A DNA stretch of 64,000 bases from Shewanella vesiculosa (GTDB taxonomy: Bacteria; Pseudomonadota; Gammaproteobacteria; Enterobacterales; Shewanellaceae). The DNA is taken from assembly GCF_021560015.1 (NCBI RefSeq), contig NZ_CP073588.1, forward strand, positions 4,138,501 through 4,202,500, written 5' to 3'. The translations under genes were made by a program, and so were the position numbers. A model generated the notes under the pieces. It saw only the letters and a list, made by a program, of their open reading frames with translations, was not told the origin of the DNA and did not search any database. Below, in pieces: positions 45,052-54,126 of this stretch (position 1 is the stretch's first letter; every line of letters starts with the position of its first letter).

Positions 45052-45112
45052 CTATTGTATTCTATAACCTAAAATAGCATATATGAACTTAGCTATCTTT
45101 TATGTAAGGCCA

Positions 45113-45574
45113 TTAAATTCGAACTTTAATGACTACTTTGCGGACTTTCTGTGGGGTTGCGCTCGTACCAGGCATATGAATGTCACCAGGGAAAAATAGC
45201 GCAAACATCCCCGCCTTTAGCGGAATAAATGCTGCGTCATCTTGGTTCGATTGAAAATCGAATTCGGCGTAATCATGCTTATCAAAATATGGCTTAGAAG
45301 GGGTTTGGTTGGCTAAAGGTAAATAGCCAAACTCTTCTTCACCGCTAACCACATATTGCACATCAATATATTGACGATGAACTTCAAATGGCTCTGTTTC
45401 TTTGGGTTTAGTTTCATAATCATTAATGATAACGAAAATATCTTTGCCTTCGATTGGGTAGCTTCCTACCTCAAGTTGGCTAAAGTCGGTCTCGGCAAGA
45501 TGGGCTAAGGCTTTGGCTAATCTCGGGCTGAGTGACGTATATAGGTGACGGTTAGTTAAAGTATCAACAATCAT
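45113..45574 (-). CDS. YhcH/YjgK/YiaL-family protein
   Basis: 153 residues, the family length. Typical segments: MIVDTLTN at the N-terminus, DIFVIINDYETKPKETEPFEVHRQYIDVQYVVSGEE, then a jelly-roll metal-site pattern in MFALFFPGDIHMPG, with candidate ligands His (EVHRQY), Glu and His (DIHMP). The fold is cupin-like. Members are linked to sugar acid catabolism (sialic acid, 2,3-diketogulonate), but no such genes adjoin here, so the substrate is open. Monocistronic. Confidence 0.87.
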   Translation of the reverse strand: MIVDTLTNRHLYTSLSPRLAKALAHLAETDFSQLEVGSYPIEGKDIFVIINDYETKPKETEPFEVHRQYIDVQYVVSGEEEFGYLPLANQTPSKPYFDKHDYAEFDFQSNQDDAAFIPLKAGMFALFFPGDIHMPGTSATPQKVRKVVIKVRI

Positions 45575-45679
45575 AAAAATTCCGTAAGATAATAATCACA
45601 AAAACATCATAGCGTGTTAGCGTTAAAGCATACAGTTTTAGCAAGATATCAGCATTACAAATATAAGAAGGATTGTACA

Positions 45680-46734
45680 TTGCCTGCATTACGTTTACTT
45701 GCTGGACCAACTGCTTACGAACAACTTGAAGCGAACGGCTTGCAACAATCATTATTTACCCAGATTTTTGCTGCTTCAGGCGGGCCTAAATGGTTGGCGA
45801 TAGCGGGTTTAGATAAATATTTATTTAGTGAGTTTTTTAAACAACGCCAAGATCCGCTCTATACCATGGGCGCCTCGTCGGGCGCATGGCGCTTATCTTG
45901 TATGGCACAACAAGACCCCATAGTGGCTTATGAAAGATTAGAACATTTTTATATCCATCAAGATTACCAAAAAAAACCAACGCGTGAACAAGTCAGTGCC
46001 CAAGTATTGCACATTGTGGATGGTATTCTGGGTGAGCAGCAAGGCGCTGATATTATTGCTAATCCGTTAATTCGCCATCATATGGTGGCGTGCCGCGCTC
46101 GGCATTTAAATCGCATTCAGGCCAAGTTTGGCTTAATGATTGGGCTGTCTATGGCGGCTGTGAGTAATGTGGTTAATCGTAAAAGCTTAGGTTGGCATTT
46201 TGAGCGGGTCATTCTGAGCCATAAAGATGATGCATCACCTTTTAGGCTTAAAAGATTTGCCGACTAAGCATGTTGAATTAACTCAAGACAATATTCGTCA
46301 TGGACTATTGGCCAGTGGATCGATCCCGTTGCTACTTTGATCCGGTTAAAGATCTGCAAGGATCGCCAAAAGGCCATTATTACGATGGCGGCATTACCGA
46401 TTACCATTTTGATATGCCATTACCCGCAGCAACTGGCTTGAGTTTATATCCGCACTTTTATCCTTATATGAGCCCCGGCTGGTTTGATAAATCCCTGTTA
46501 TGGCGCAAAGCCAAAGCCAATTACCACAATGGCTTAATTTTAGCACCGAGTAAGCAATTTATTGCCAGTTTACCCTTTAGTAAAATTCCAGACCGTGAAG
46601 ATTTTAAGCATTTAGATACCCCAACTCGTATTGCTTATTGGCAGCAAAGTGTACAACAAAGTCAAATATTAGCGGATGAATTTGCCGAGATAGTCGCCTC
46701 TGGCACGATAATGGATCGTATTGAACGTTTGTAA
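45680..46734 (+). pseudogene. Patatin-like phospholipase with two +1 frameshifts
   Basis: Start TTG 45680 has AAGGAT ~7-8 bp upstream. The N-terminal part carries the oxyanion-type ASGGPKWLAI and the nucleophile elbow GASSGAWRL (G-x-S-x-G); the C-terminal part carries the catalytic YDGGITDYHFD (DGG). They sit in different frames. Reading three A instead of four near 46250-46256 (giving RLKDLPTKHVELT) and two T instead of three near 46336-46341 (SIPLLLDPVKDL) restores a single ~350-residue protein with the whole Ser-Asp dyad. No other stop occurs. Lipid acyl hydrolysis is expected if the gene is intact. Confidence 0.82.
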
Positions 46735-46947
46735 AGTGGCCACTCTTTGAGTGTTTTTTGTGCCGTTTGTGAAAGATAGTCTTATTGAACTAGGTCTATT
46801 GAAATAAGACCAAGTGTAAATGGCTGGTGCCGTCGGTAATAAGCATTATTTACACTGCTTAAGTTGTTGAAATATTAACCACTGCTACACTTGTCTTATT
46901 GATTTGACTTTAGTTCAGTAACTTCACCTATGGTGTAGGAGGCTGTT

Positions 46948-47526
46948 ATGCAAACAAAAGAAGTGGCATTACTTATCCAAGATGGAGTGTTATTGCCAGG
47001 TGGTCGACTTGAAATTCGAGTGGTGACACCGAGCGATTTACGCATGGTTGCCGATGTACTCAAAGGCCACTATGGCTTAGCATTCGCGCCATTGAAACTC
47101 AATAGTGAGCCGCCTTGTTACATTGCCGTTACCCAATGTAATATCATTGATTTCAACCAGTTAGATGATGGCTCTTTAAGCATTATTATTGAAGGTTTAC
47201 AGCGGCTTAAAATATTATCTGCAGCAAAAAAACGCGACGGTTGCTGGATAGCCCGCGCGCTTCCTTGCGCTAATTGGGATCATGAACCCATTGCGGGCGA
47301 GTTTGAAATTATCAGTGCCGCACTGGACCAATTTTATCAAGTGAATCCAGATTTACTGGAATTGTATTCACAAACTCATTTAGAAGATGCTACTTGGGTT
47401 AGTCAGCGTTGGTTAGAAGTCTTACCTATGTATAATCGCGATAAGTTGATTCTTGTCGAGCAACCTAACTGCCATAAAACCATGGATTTTGTCCTGCAGT
47501 TGCTTAAATCGCATGTGGATGTATGA
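46948..47526 (+). CDS. LON substrate-binding-domain protein
   Basis: 192 residues. The pattern of the N-terminal domain of Lon protease is present without ATPase or protease parts: VALLIQDGVLLPGGRLEIRVVTPSDLRMVADVL, GLAFAPLKLN, CNIIDFNQLDDGSLSIIIEGLQRLKIL, and a C-terminal helical region ending MDFVLQLLKSHVDV. Stand-alone LON-domain proteins are widespread in gammaproteobacteria; their role is not firmly known. GTAGGAGG precedes the start. Monocistronic. Confidence 0.88.
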   Translation: MQTKEVALLIQDGVLLPGGRLEIRVVTPSDLRMVADVLKGHYGLAFAPLKLNSEPPCYIAVTQCNIIDFNQLDDGSLSIIIEGLQRLKILSAAKKRDGCWIARALPCANWDHEPIAGEFEIISAALDQFYQVNPDLLELYSQTHLEDATWVSQRWLEVLPMYNRDKLILVEQPNCHKTMDFVLQLLKSHVDV

Positions 47527-47637
47527 CGCATGACGTGGCTTATTGAGATAGTGATAATCAAGATACAATCTGGGCCTAGCCTGATAAGATAGCGTTATCA
47601 TTTTGCCATTTGTTATCTTCATATAGCCAAGTTATTT

Positions 47638-48618
47638 ATGCCTAATTCAGCAAACTATAGCAAGAGTCACACTCAATCAGCCTCCAAAACAGCAACCGCC
47701 GCCATTGCCGCTCAACCTTCGTACATTGTGTTACCACGCGCGACTGAGTTAGCGGGCAAGCAATACCAAACTGTGTTGGCGTTTTTGGTCGATCATTTTC
47801 AGCAAATCGATGTCAGTGTATGGCAACAGCGGATTAACGATGGCAAAGTGCATTGGCTAAATGGTGAATTAATTACCGCTGACAGTGCTTATCAAGCAAC
47901 TGCGCGGGTATATTATTACCGTGAAGTGTTAGCTGAAACGCAAGTGCCGTTTGCAGAGCAAGTACTGTATCAAGACAGTCATACCATTATCGTCTACAAG
48001 CCGCATTTTTTACCTGTAACGCCAGGTGGTAATTACGTTAACGAATGCCTAGTACATCGATTACGTATTTCGACACAAATTGACACTGTTGCACCCGCTC
48101 ATCGGCTCGATAAGGACACCGCAGGGGTGATGTTAATGACACTCAATCCACAAACTCGGCATGCTTATCATCAATTGTTTTTAGATGGCAACATCACTAA
48201 AAACTATCAAGCCATTGCAAAGATAACCCCGCAATTATTGACTCAATTAGCTGATAATAGCTGTGCATTACCTATCCACTGGACGGTGAAAAATCGTATC
48301 GCCCCAGCTAACCCAAGCTTTACTATGCAGGTGATTGAAGGTGAGGCCAATAGCCATTCTGAAATCAGCTTAGTGGCAGTAAAAGGTGATTTAGGATTAT
48401 TTGAGTTAAGCCCGATTACTGGCAAAACTCATCAATTACGAGTACATATGCTGAGTCTGGGCATGCCTATCATCAATGATCGCTTTTATCCGGTTTTACA
48501 ACCTAAAGGGCCGGATAATTTTGATAAACCATTACAGTTATTAGCTAAACGCTTGCGTTTTATTGATCCTGTCAGTGGTATTGAACAAGATTTCCAGTGC
48601 CAAGGTTTAGCTTTTTAG
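47638..48618 (+). CDS. RluA-family pseudouridine synthase
   Basis: 326 residues. Catalytic motif HRLDKDTAGVMLM with Asp158. An N-terminal S4-like/variable region (~30-95) has WLNGELI. VYKPHFLPVTPGG and ITGKTHQLRVHMLSLGMPIINDRFYP are family motifs. This subgroup (RluA-type, with the KPxxxPxxP variant) modifies uridines in rRNA or tRNA; the exact site is uncertain. Ala/Ser-rich first ~30 residues may be disordered. A strong terminator follows. Confidence 0.9.
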   Translation: MPNSANYSKSHTQSASKTATAAIAAQPSYIVLPRATELAGKQYQTVLAFLVDHFQQIDVSVWQQRINDGKVHWLNGELITADSAYQATARVYYYREVLAETQVPFAEQVLYQDSHTIIVYKPHFLPVTPGGNYVNECLVHRLRISTQIDTVAPAHRLDKDTAGVMLMTLNPQTRHAYHQLFLDGNITKNYQAIAKITPQLLTQLADNSCALPIHWTVKNRIAPANPSFTMQVIEGEANSHSEISLVAVKGDLGLFELSPITGKTHQLRVHMLSLGMPIINDRFYPVLQPKGPDNFDKPLQLLAKRLRFIDPVSGIEQDFQCQGLAF

Positions 48619-48638
48619 TCCATTTTTAACGACTAAAA

Positions 48639-48670
48639 AAAACCGCCATCAATATGTTGATGGCGGTTTT
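48639..48670. terminator. Bidirectional terminator between the pseudouridine synthase and otr
   Basis: Stem AAAACCGCCATCAA / TTGATGGCGGTTTT, TATG loop; T/A-rich flanks on both sides. Confidence 0.93.
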
Positions 48671-48711
48671 AGGTTTGATACTCGTCTTTTACACTAGAGA
48701 TTTATGCGACT

Positions 48712-50106
48712 TTATTCTGCTTTAGCGTGCTTAATCCCTTTGCTGTTTTTCATTGGGTCGCCATCATAACCAAGGGCTTGCCAGTTTAAACGTTGGCCTT
48801 TGTTATGGCAGTCATTACATTGTAATGCTTTATCTTTTGGTGACACCATATGGTTGATACGCCACCACATTTCGGTTTCAACAAAACCATGTTTACCGCT
48901 GTACTTAAGTCCTTTTTCTACCATGGTTGGGTTTGCTTCCATACCCAGTTTGGCCGCTAAGTCCCAATCAAAGTCAGTCCAGTAACCACCTTTACCGTAT
49001 GTTTTAGGGGTCAGCAATATGTTGAGTTCGGTGTCGTATATTTGCTTACCTGTATGCACTTTAAATGGATAGATTTTAGCTTTAGGGTCTTTTATATCAC
49101 CTAATGGAAAAGCTAATTTTACCACTGTAGTTGGATCAATTTTGTCGCCCGCCATGTAGGCATCTGCGTGACCGTTAAACCAAGCGTATTGTGGTGGAAC
49201 GTCTTTTTGCCAAATAAAGCTGCCTTTCTTTTTCATAAAGGTGTGCTTGCCATATTGGTCTGTAGTTTCAGGAAGATCTTGTCCTGCCTTTGACCAGTCC
49301 CAACGCATTTTAGTGGGTTCATTTTTAGCAAATGATGGTATATGACAGGTTTGACACGCTACTGTTGCAGTATGTGTATTAAGCTTTTTATTTTTGTGAG
49401 GCGCGGCATCATGGCAGTTTTCACAACCAATTTTGTTTTCACCACCAGGTGATACACCCATAGCGTTACCGCTGATTTGATGATTTTCAGTGACGTGACA
49501 AGTTTGGCATTGGAAGTCATTACCGTCGGCGTCCATGTGGACATCGGTAGCCTTGTCTGGGTAAGCCATTGATGAGTCTAAATCACCATGTTTAACGGCA
49601 TCACCACCGCCGCCGTAGAAGTGGCAACTGCCGCAATTATCACGCACGGGCGCACCCACATTCTGTGCTACGTTCGTTAAATTGACTTTGGCTAACGGTT
49701 CACCTGCGCCAGCTGGATCTTTAATGTACGTCCCTGTTGTGTCATGACATACCAAGCAATCGACTTTGGTCATGTCTTTAAAATCAAATGTAGAATCTTT
49801 CCAACCATAACCCGCATGGCAACTGGTACAACGTGGTTCATTGCCGGAGATCGACACACAAAAGTTGTTGATGCTATTTTTCTTGCCTCTTTTAACAGTG
49901 CGACCTGGCAGTTTTTGTTCTAACTCCCAAGTCCAGTGGGAAGATTTCATAAATTCTTCGGCATGTTCTTGATGGCAGGTTAAGCATTGTGTTGTCACCT
50001 CGGTGCCGCTGGTAAAAGGCCCTTGTAACGCCTCTTTGTGGTTAAAGGCAGCCTGTGCACTACTGCTTAATAACAGTAATACAGCCAGTGCTGATAATAG
50101 TTTCAT
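48712..50106 (-). CDS. otr: Octaheme tetrathionate reductase (OTR)
   Basis: 464 residues. A signal peptide (LLSALAVLLLLSSSAQAAF) predicts a periplasmic enzyme. Eight CxxCH motifs are visible: CLTCH, CTSCH, CLVCH, CGSCH, CQTCH, CENCH, CQTCH and CNDCH. Segments such as NNFCVSISGNEPRCTSCH and EMWWRINHMVSP match the Shewanella oneidensis OTR (SO_4144 family), which reduces tetrathionate and also nitrite and hydroxylamine in vitro and has a Lys-ligated active-site heme. The start is fixed by AAGGA 7 bp upstream and by the signal peptide. It is the last gene of an operon with a DUF3373 barrel protein and a monoheme cytochrome. Confidence 0.95.
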   Translation of the reverse strand: MKLLSALAVLLLLSSSAQAAFNHKEALQGPFTSGTEVTTQCLTCHQEHAEEFMKSSHWTWELEQKLPGRTVKRGKKNSINNFCVSISGNEPRCTSCHAGYGWKDSTFDFKDMTKVDCLVCHDTTGTYIKDPAGAGEPLAKVNLTNVAQNVGAPVRDNCGSCHFYGGGGDAVKHGDLDSSMAYPDKATDVHMDADGNDFQCQTCHVTENHQISGNAMGVSPGGENKIGCENCHDAAPHKNKKLNTHTATVACQTCHIPSFAKNEPTKMRWDWSKAGQDLPETTDQYGKHTFMKKKGSFIWQKDVPPQYAWFNGHADAYMAGDKIDPTTVVKLAFPLGDIKDPKAKIYPFKVHTGKQIYDTELNILLTPKTYGKGGYWTDFDWDLAAKLGMEANPTMVEKGLKYSGKHGFVETEMWWRINHMVSPKDKALQCNDCHNKGQRLNWQALGYDGDPMKNSKGIKHAKAE

Positions 50107-50168
50107 GGTGTTTGTCCTTACCCCTGAGATTGTGCTCAGGGGGGCCAAGTTAGAAGGTTAAGCGAGTG

Positions 50169-51884
50169 TTAGAAGTTAACGGTAAGTGAGGCATTGACGT
50201 CATAAGCGGTGTCAACCACAGGCAACATTGAGTAGGCACTACCGGCAATCACATCGTCAATTTTCTGAGGAGCACCCACTGGCGAGCCACTTCCGGTATA
50301 TTCATAGTCGTAATACAAACCGGCTAACTTGATAAACATTTTTGGATTAATATCAAAGATATAATAGGCTTCGGCAACATGACCGCGGGTGGCTAACTTA
50401 CTGCCGATTGGGTCGTCTTGTGCTTGGGTGAAGGGACTCCAGTATTTAGAACCATAGTTATATTCCAAGCCGAATTTACCGAAGGGGGCAGGGATTTGCA
50501 TACCTACATAAATGCCATAACCGTCTTTGGTGTCGCTATCAATGGTTTCTTTTGGCACCATAATGATTTCAGTACCTGTGCTATTAAGTTCGGCTTCAAA
50601 TACTGCATCGCTTAACATGCCGCCGAATAAACCGGCATTGCCGTTAGGTTCTGCACGAGTCCAGCCGAGTGAAGCAAACACTTTCATATCGTCATCGGAT
50701 TCATAGGCATAACCTAGTCCACCTAAGTACATATCACCAATCACACCGCTTGGTTGCACGCGGGTGACGAAGTTAAAGTTGTCAAATTTTTGCATGTCTT
50801 GATACATGGTTGGGGCAAAGATACCCGCCAGTTGAGTTGGGAATGCCATGGTGCCTGTAAAGCCATCATTGACATCTTTAGCACCGAATAAGGTGAACTG
50901 TAAGAAATGGCTACCGTCATTAATCACGTCGATATTAAACCCGCCGAGGTGGGTGTCTTTAGTGATGATGTCACCAAACAATTCGCCATTACCGTACTGT
51001 GACTCAAAGCCTTGACCGTAGCAAAAACGTACAGTTTGCCCTTCAATACCTGTGATATCACCTAAGTTGTAACCTAAGGTAAGACCATCGAAGTTGAAAT
51101 TGACTAAGTGGCCTGACGGTGTGCCGCCTCTGAGTTCATTTTCACGATAATGGCTTGGTGGGCCATAGGTTGAAGGACGACGCCCAATAGAGAGGTAAAC
51201 GCCACTATCGTTAATATCTTTCCAGTTAAAATAGGCGCGCTCTACTTTTAACTCATCACCACTGGTGCTACCGCTACTGGTGCCATCCATGGTGAATGAG
51301 TTCCACGAGTCGAATACTTTAACCCCAGCTGAGTCTCCCCAACTCTTAAACATGGTTAAGCGTCCGGCAAAGCTGACGTTGTCCCATACTTTGGCATCAA
51401 TGTTTAGGCGTAACCGGGTAGTGTAAAATATGTCGTTATTAATATCTTGTTGGGTTTTTTGGCCTAACACCATTGGCATAATGCCTTGCAGCATACCGCT
51501 TTGAAACGCGCTGGCTAAATCAGGATTAGCCATCATCATTTGGCCCAATGGTGAGCTGGCACTATTTGGATCGCCAAATGCTCCTGACATGGCTTTCGCG
51601 CCAAAATCAGAAAAGTTAACGTTCATGGCAGGGTTCCATGTGACATTTTGATAATGTAATGAGTGTGCTTTGGTTCTAAAGTCACCAGTGATGGACACTC
51701 TGTCCAGTGCCGTATGGCGCTCAGTTTTATCAACCCGTGAGTTTAAGTCGTCAAGATCTTCGGTAATGGTGGCCAGTTGTTGTTTAAGATCGGCAATCTT
51801 TTGTGCATCGCTGTCTGCCGCTAAGCTAGCGCCGCTCATGAAAAGCGCATTAGCTACAAGTATTGATATCAGAGTTCTCATCAT
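50169..51884 (-). CDS. DUF3373-family outer-membrane barrel protein of the OTR operon
   Basis: 571 residues. The signal peptide (LISILVANALFMSGASLAAD) is followed by a coiled-coil segment (KIADLKQQLATITEDLDDLNSRVDKTERH, residues ~28-56). Then come alternating strands typical of a large beta barrel, e.g. VSFAGRLTMFKSWG, YLSIGRRPSTYGPPSHYRENELRGG and FGLEYNYGSKYWSPFTQ, ending in VNASLTVNF with a C-terminal aromatic. It matches the DUF3373 protein of S. oneidensis next to OTR. It may conduct solute or electrons across the outer membrane. It lies 62 bp upstream of otr. Confidence 0.9.
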   Translation of the reverse strand: MMRTLISILVANALFMSGASLAADSDAQKIADLKQQLATITEDLDDLNSRVDKTERHTALDRVSITGDFRTKAHSLHYQNVTWNPAMNVNFSDFGAKAMSGAFGDPNSASSPLGQMMMANPDLASAFQSGMLQGIMPMVLGQKTQQDINNDIFYTTRLRLNIDAKVWDNVSFAGRLTMFKSWGDSAGVKVFDSWNSFTMDGTSSGSTSGDELKVERAYFNWKDINDSGVYLSIGRRPSTYGPPSHYRENELRGGTPSGHLVNFNFDGLTLGYNLGDITGIEGQTVRFCYGQGFESQYGNGELFGDIITKDTHLGGFNIDVINDGSHFLQFTLFGAKDVNDGFTGTMAFPTQLAGIFAPTMYQDMQKFDNFNFVTRVQPSGVIGDMYLGGLGYAYESDDDMKVFASLGWTRAEPNGNAGLFGGMLSDAVFEAELNSTGTEIIMVPKETIDSDTKDGYGIYVGMQIPAPFGKFGLEYNYGSKYWSPFTQAQDDPIGSKLATRGHVAEAYYIFDINPKMFIKLAGLYYDYEYTGSGSPVGAPQKIDDVIAGSAYSMLPVVDTAYDVNASLTVNF

Positions 51885-52033
51885 CTTTCTCTCCCCCTAA
51901 ACTTGCCAAATGTATAAGCTGATGTGGCAAATTTTTGGTGTAAAAATCCCTGAGGCTAAGCCTCACTATTTTGTCAGTTTGGTTATTGGCTGATGTGTAC
52001 GCTTAAGACGACAAGGCCCTAAGCTGTAATGAC

Positions 52034-52363
52034 TTAGCCACAGGTTGCTGGTTGGTCTGAATCGGCTGCGTGGTCATATAAAAACTGTTGAATATCTTTC
52101 AAGTCTTTTTCTGATAGCGCCTCGAAAACAGCAGGTTTGGCTTTATGCATATCGCGGGTGAAAAAGCGATCCCACTGGCTCATGGTTTTGGTCATCGGGG
52201 TGAGCTCTTTGCCTTCACTATTGGCACTGTGGCAAGCTTTACATTCTTTTTTATAAAGATGTTTACCTTTTTTAGGGTTACCACCTTCTGCAGCCATTAC
52301 TTGGCTACCAAGAGAAAATGCAATCGCGATTGCAATACCAACTTTAACGTAAATGTTCATCAT
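52034..52363 (-). CDS. Monoheme c-type cytochrome of the OTR operon
   Basis: 109 residues. Signal peptide (IAIAIAFSLGSQVMAAEGG), one CKACH heme site at residues 41-45, and a likely axial Met in ELTPMTKTM. It ends CG after DSDQPAT. It is the first gene of the OTR operon, as in S. oneidensis, and is probably the periplasmic electron donor or shuttle for OTR. Two conspicuous sequences upstream (see the entry for 52364-52672) could be CRP and FNR sites for anaerobic control. Confidence 0.93.
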   Translation of the reverse strand: MMNIYVKVGIAIAIAFSLGSQVMAAEGGNPKKGKHLYKKECKACHSANSEGKELTPMTKTMSQWDRFFTRDMHKAKPAVFEALSEKDLKDIQQFLYDHAADSDQPATCG

Positions 52364-52672
52364 TTTATCCTCTACAAAGCTTTTTATGGCTGGTGCCTTG
52401 GCAACATATATTTATTGTTTTGCTGTAAATAATGTTACCTAAAAGGAGTTAGTGTTAATTTGAAGTAGATCATATCCATGAGAAAAAACTAATTGAAAAA
52501 AAGTTAATTGATAAAAATCTAATGGAGTTGGTGTGATGCAGATCTATTGTCTAGAGGGTAATAGTTTGCTAGAGGATAAATTAACGTTTAGTGACAGGGA
52601 TTCAGCCACATAAAATAATGCGCAGCCCTGTTTATTGGAAGGTCATTTGATAAAGAGAATCAGTGGGTGGCG
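52364..52672. other. Upstream region of the OTR operon with FNR/CRP-like sites
   Basis: 309 AT-rich bases. TTGAT-AAAA-ATCTA (52508-52521) is close to the FNR/EtrA dyad TTGAT-N4-ATCAA. TGTGATGCAGATCTAT (52532-52547) has a perfect CRP left half-site and a poor right half. Both fit anaerobic regulation of OTR. A 25-codon ATG frame at 52536-52613 has a GGAG upstream but no support otherwise. Confidence 0.4.
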
Positions 52673-53410
52673 TTAAATTAATGCGATTGTCGACTTTATT
52701 ACTAATATTGTTGCGCTAATGCTACACAATATTAATGTCGCAGCCCGGGTTTTCTCTTTATCGACACGGCCAATTAATCGACCAGAGACAAGGTAGCCAG
52801 CAATGACTGAGGGGAGTAATAGCAGTGATAGCCATAAATGTTTTACTTCAACTAAGCCGACAACGGCTAAAATAGCCAATGCGATTAATGAGCTAAAGAC
52901 AAAAAAGGCTGATAGCGCCGCCCTAAATTGACTGGCATCTTGACCGGCAAGTAAAATGGCCATTGGTGGGCCGCCGATCGCAGCGATATTGCCAAATATG
53001 CCCGAAAATACCCCAGCGATAAATAAACTGATGCGATTGATTGGTGCGGTAAAGCGAAAGACGCTTAGGATAACGGCAATAAACACGATTGCTGCAATCA
53101 CCAAGCCTAGTATGGCTTGTGGTGCAAACAGTAATAACCCAGCACCTAAAAATCCTCCTGGAATACGTCCAAGTAAGGCATATTGTAATCCATTAAACTG
53201 CAGGTGGCCGCGCTCTCTAAACAAGGTCATTGCAGAGATTGCAAAACCCATGGCAATAATAGGAACAGGAACTAATTGAGGATTAACAATATACAGTAGT
53301 GGGCTTGCTACAACGGCTAACCCAAAGCCAATTAAGCTTTGAGTTAGCGCGCCAAAAAATACAATAATTGATGCCAGTATCAAAGTGGTTGGATCGATAA
53401 ATGACATCAT
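52673..53410 (-). CDS. TSUP-family (TauE/SafE) membrane permease
   Basis: 245 residues, hydrophobic throughout with about 7-8 TM segments. TSUP features: GALTQSLIGFGLAVVASPLLYIVNPQLVPVPIIAMG near the N-terminus and the repeat GIFGNIAAIGGPPMAILLAG in the second half. TSUP proteins move anions such as sulfite, sulfonates or related compounds across the inner membrane. Location between the OTR operon and metJ/metB makes a sulfur compound plausible, but this is inference. The start may be 53410 or 53407. Monocistronic. Confidence 0.88.
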   Translation of the reverse strand: MMSFIDPTTLILASIIVFFGALTQSLIGFGLAVVASPLLYIVNPQLVPVPIIAMGFAISAMTLFRERGHLQFNGLQYALLGRIPGGFLGAGLLLFAPQAILGLVIAAIVFIAVILSVFRFTAPINRISLFIAGVFSGIFGNIAAIGGPPMAILLAGQDASQFRAALSAFFVFSSLIALAILAVVGLVEVKHLWLSLLLLPSVIAGYLVSGRLIGRVDKEKTRAATLILCSISATILVIKSTIALI

Positions 53411-53604
53411 AATTTCTCTTTAAAATATTACTGCTTATAGCAATCCACATTGAAATTGGATCTATTTTAGGCGTACAGCAACTTTGCCTTTAAAAGACTG
53501 CCTCGAATACCACGCTAATCATTTTCGCTAAAAGAGCAAACTTCAATTAGGATTGGTATCAATGGGCAGTTTTAAAGTCGGTGAGGGATTCATTAACCTG
53601 TAGG

Positions 53605-53919
53605 TTATTCGAGCTCTTCCCATTCTATACCCATATCATCCATTAACTTTTTCGCTTCACTTGGAATGCTATCAGGCTGATCTTTTGATAAATCACCGTC
53701 ATAAGGTAATGGTTGACCTGTGTACGCGTGCAAAAATGCTTCGCATAGCAGTTCACTGTTAGTTGCATGGCGCAGATTATTTATCTGGCGACGCGTCCGC
53801 TCATCTGTCAGTACTTTTAATACTTTTAAAGGGATAGAAACCGTAATTTTTTTTACTTGTTCATTTTTTTTGCCGTGTTCGGCATATGGGCTGATATATT
53901 CGCCATTCCATTCAGTCAT
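53605..53919 (-). CDS. metJ: Methionine repressor MetJ
   Basis: 104 residues, exactly the MetJ length. The ribbon-helix-helix region [50 protein letters not shown] is the conserved DNA-binding core, where the beta-ribbon Lys-Thr residues contact AGACGTCT boxes with S-adenosylmethionine as corepressor. The N-terminus [15 protein letters not shown] also matches. It is divergent from metB with MetJ boxes between them, so it autoregulates and represses metB (and metF downstream). Confidence 0.97.
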   Translation of the reverse strand: MTEWNGEYISPYAEHGKKNEQVKKITVSIPLKVLKVLTDERTRRQINNLRHATNSELLCEAFLHAYTGQPLPYDGDLSKDQPDSIPSEAKKLMDDMGIEWEELE

Positions 53920-54025
53920 TAACTTACCCTTAACGATAAATACGCTGCAGATTTTAAACCGTTACAATCTCTAGTCAAATTATTGCTACTATTTAATCCC
54001 GATGCAAATAGATTTCTCGATGTTT

Positions 54026-54041
54026 AGACGTCTAAACGGCT
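54026..54041. promoter_or_regulatory. MetJ boxes near the metJ promoter
   Basis: Two contiguous octamers AGACGTCT (54026-54033, perfect consensus) and AAACGGCT (54034-54041). The preceding octamer CGATGTTT matches partly. These probably control metJ and contribute to metB repression. Confidence 0.85.
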
Positions 54042-54048
54042 ATTTTGG

Positions 54049-54077
54049 TTGACTCGGGGAGAACTCTTCGGTAAATT
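54049..54077 (+). promoter_or_regulatory. Candidate sigma-70 promoter of metB
   Basis: TTGACT (54049-54054), 17-bp spacer, TAAATT (54072-54077); flanked on both sides by MetJ boxes. Confidence 0.65.
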
Positions 54078-54078
54078 T

Positions 54079-54094
54079 GGACGTCTAGACATCT
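54079..54094. promoter_or_regulatory. MetJ boxes at the metB promoter
   Basis: GGACGTCT (54079-54086) followed directly by AGACATCT (54087-54094). They lie right after the -10 element, ideal to block metB transcription. Confidence 0.85.
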
Positions 54095-54126
54095 ATTGTG
54101 TGTTTGTGACTTTTTAGGAATCAATT

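Noticed and set aside
45023..45112. Additional gene between ppaC and the YhcH-like gene
   Set aside because: Only a short AT-rich gap with a terminator; no start codon with support.
52536..52613. 25-codon ORF with a GGAG upstream of the OTR operon
   Set aside because: Too short, no recognisable features, and it overlaps probable regulatory sequence.
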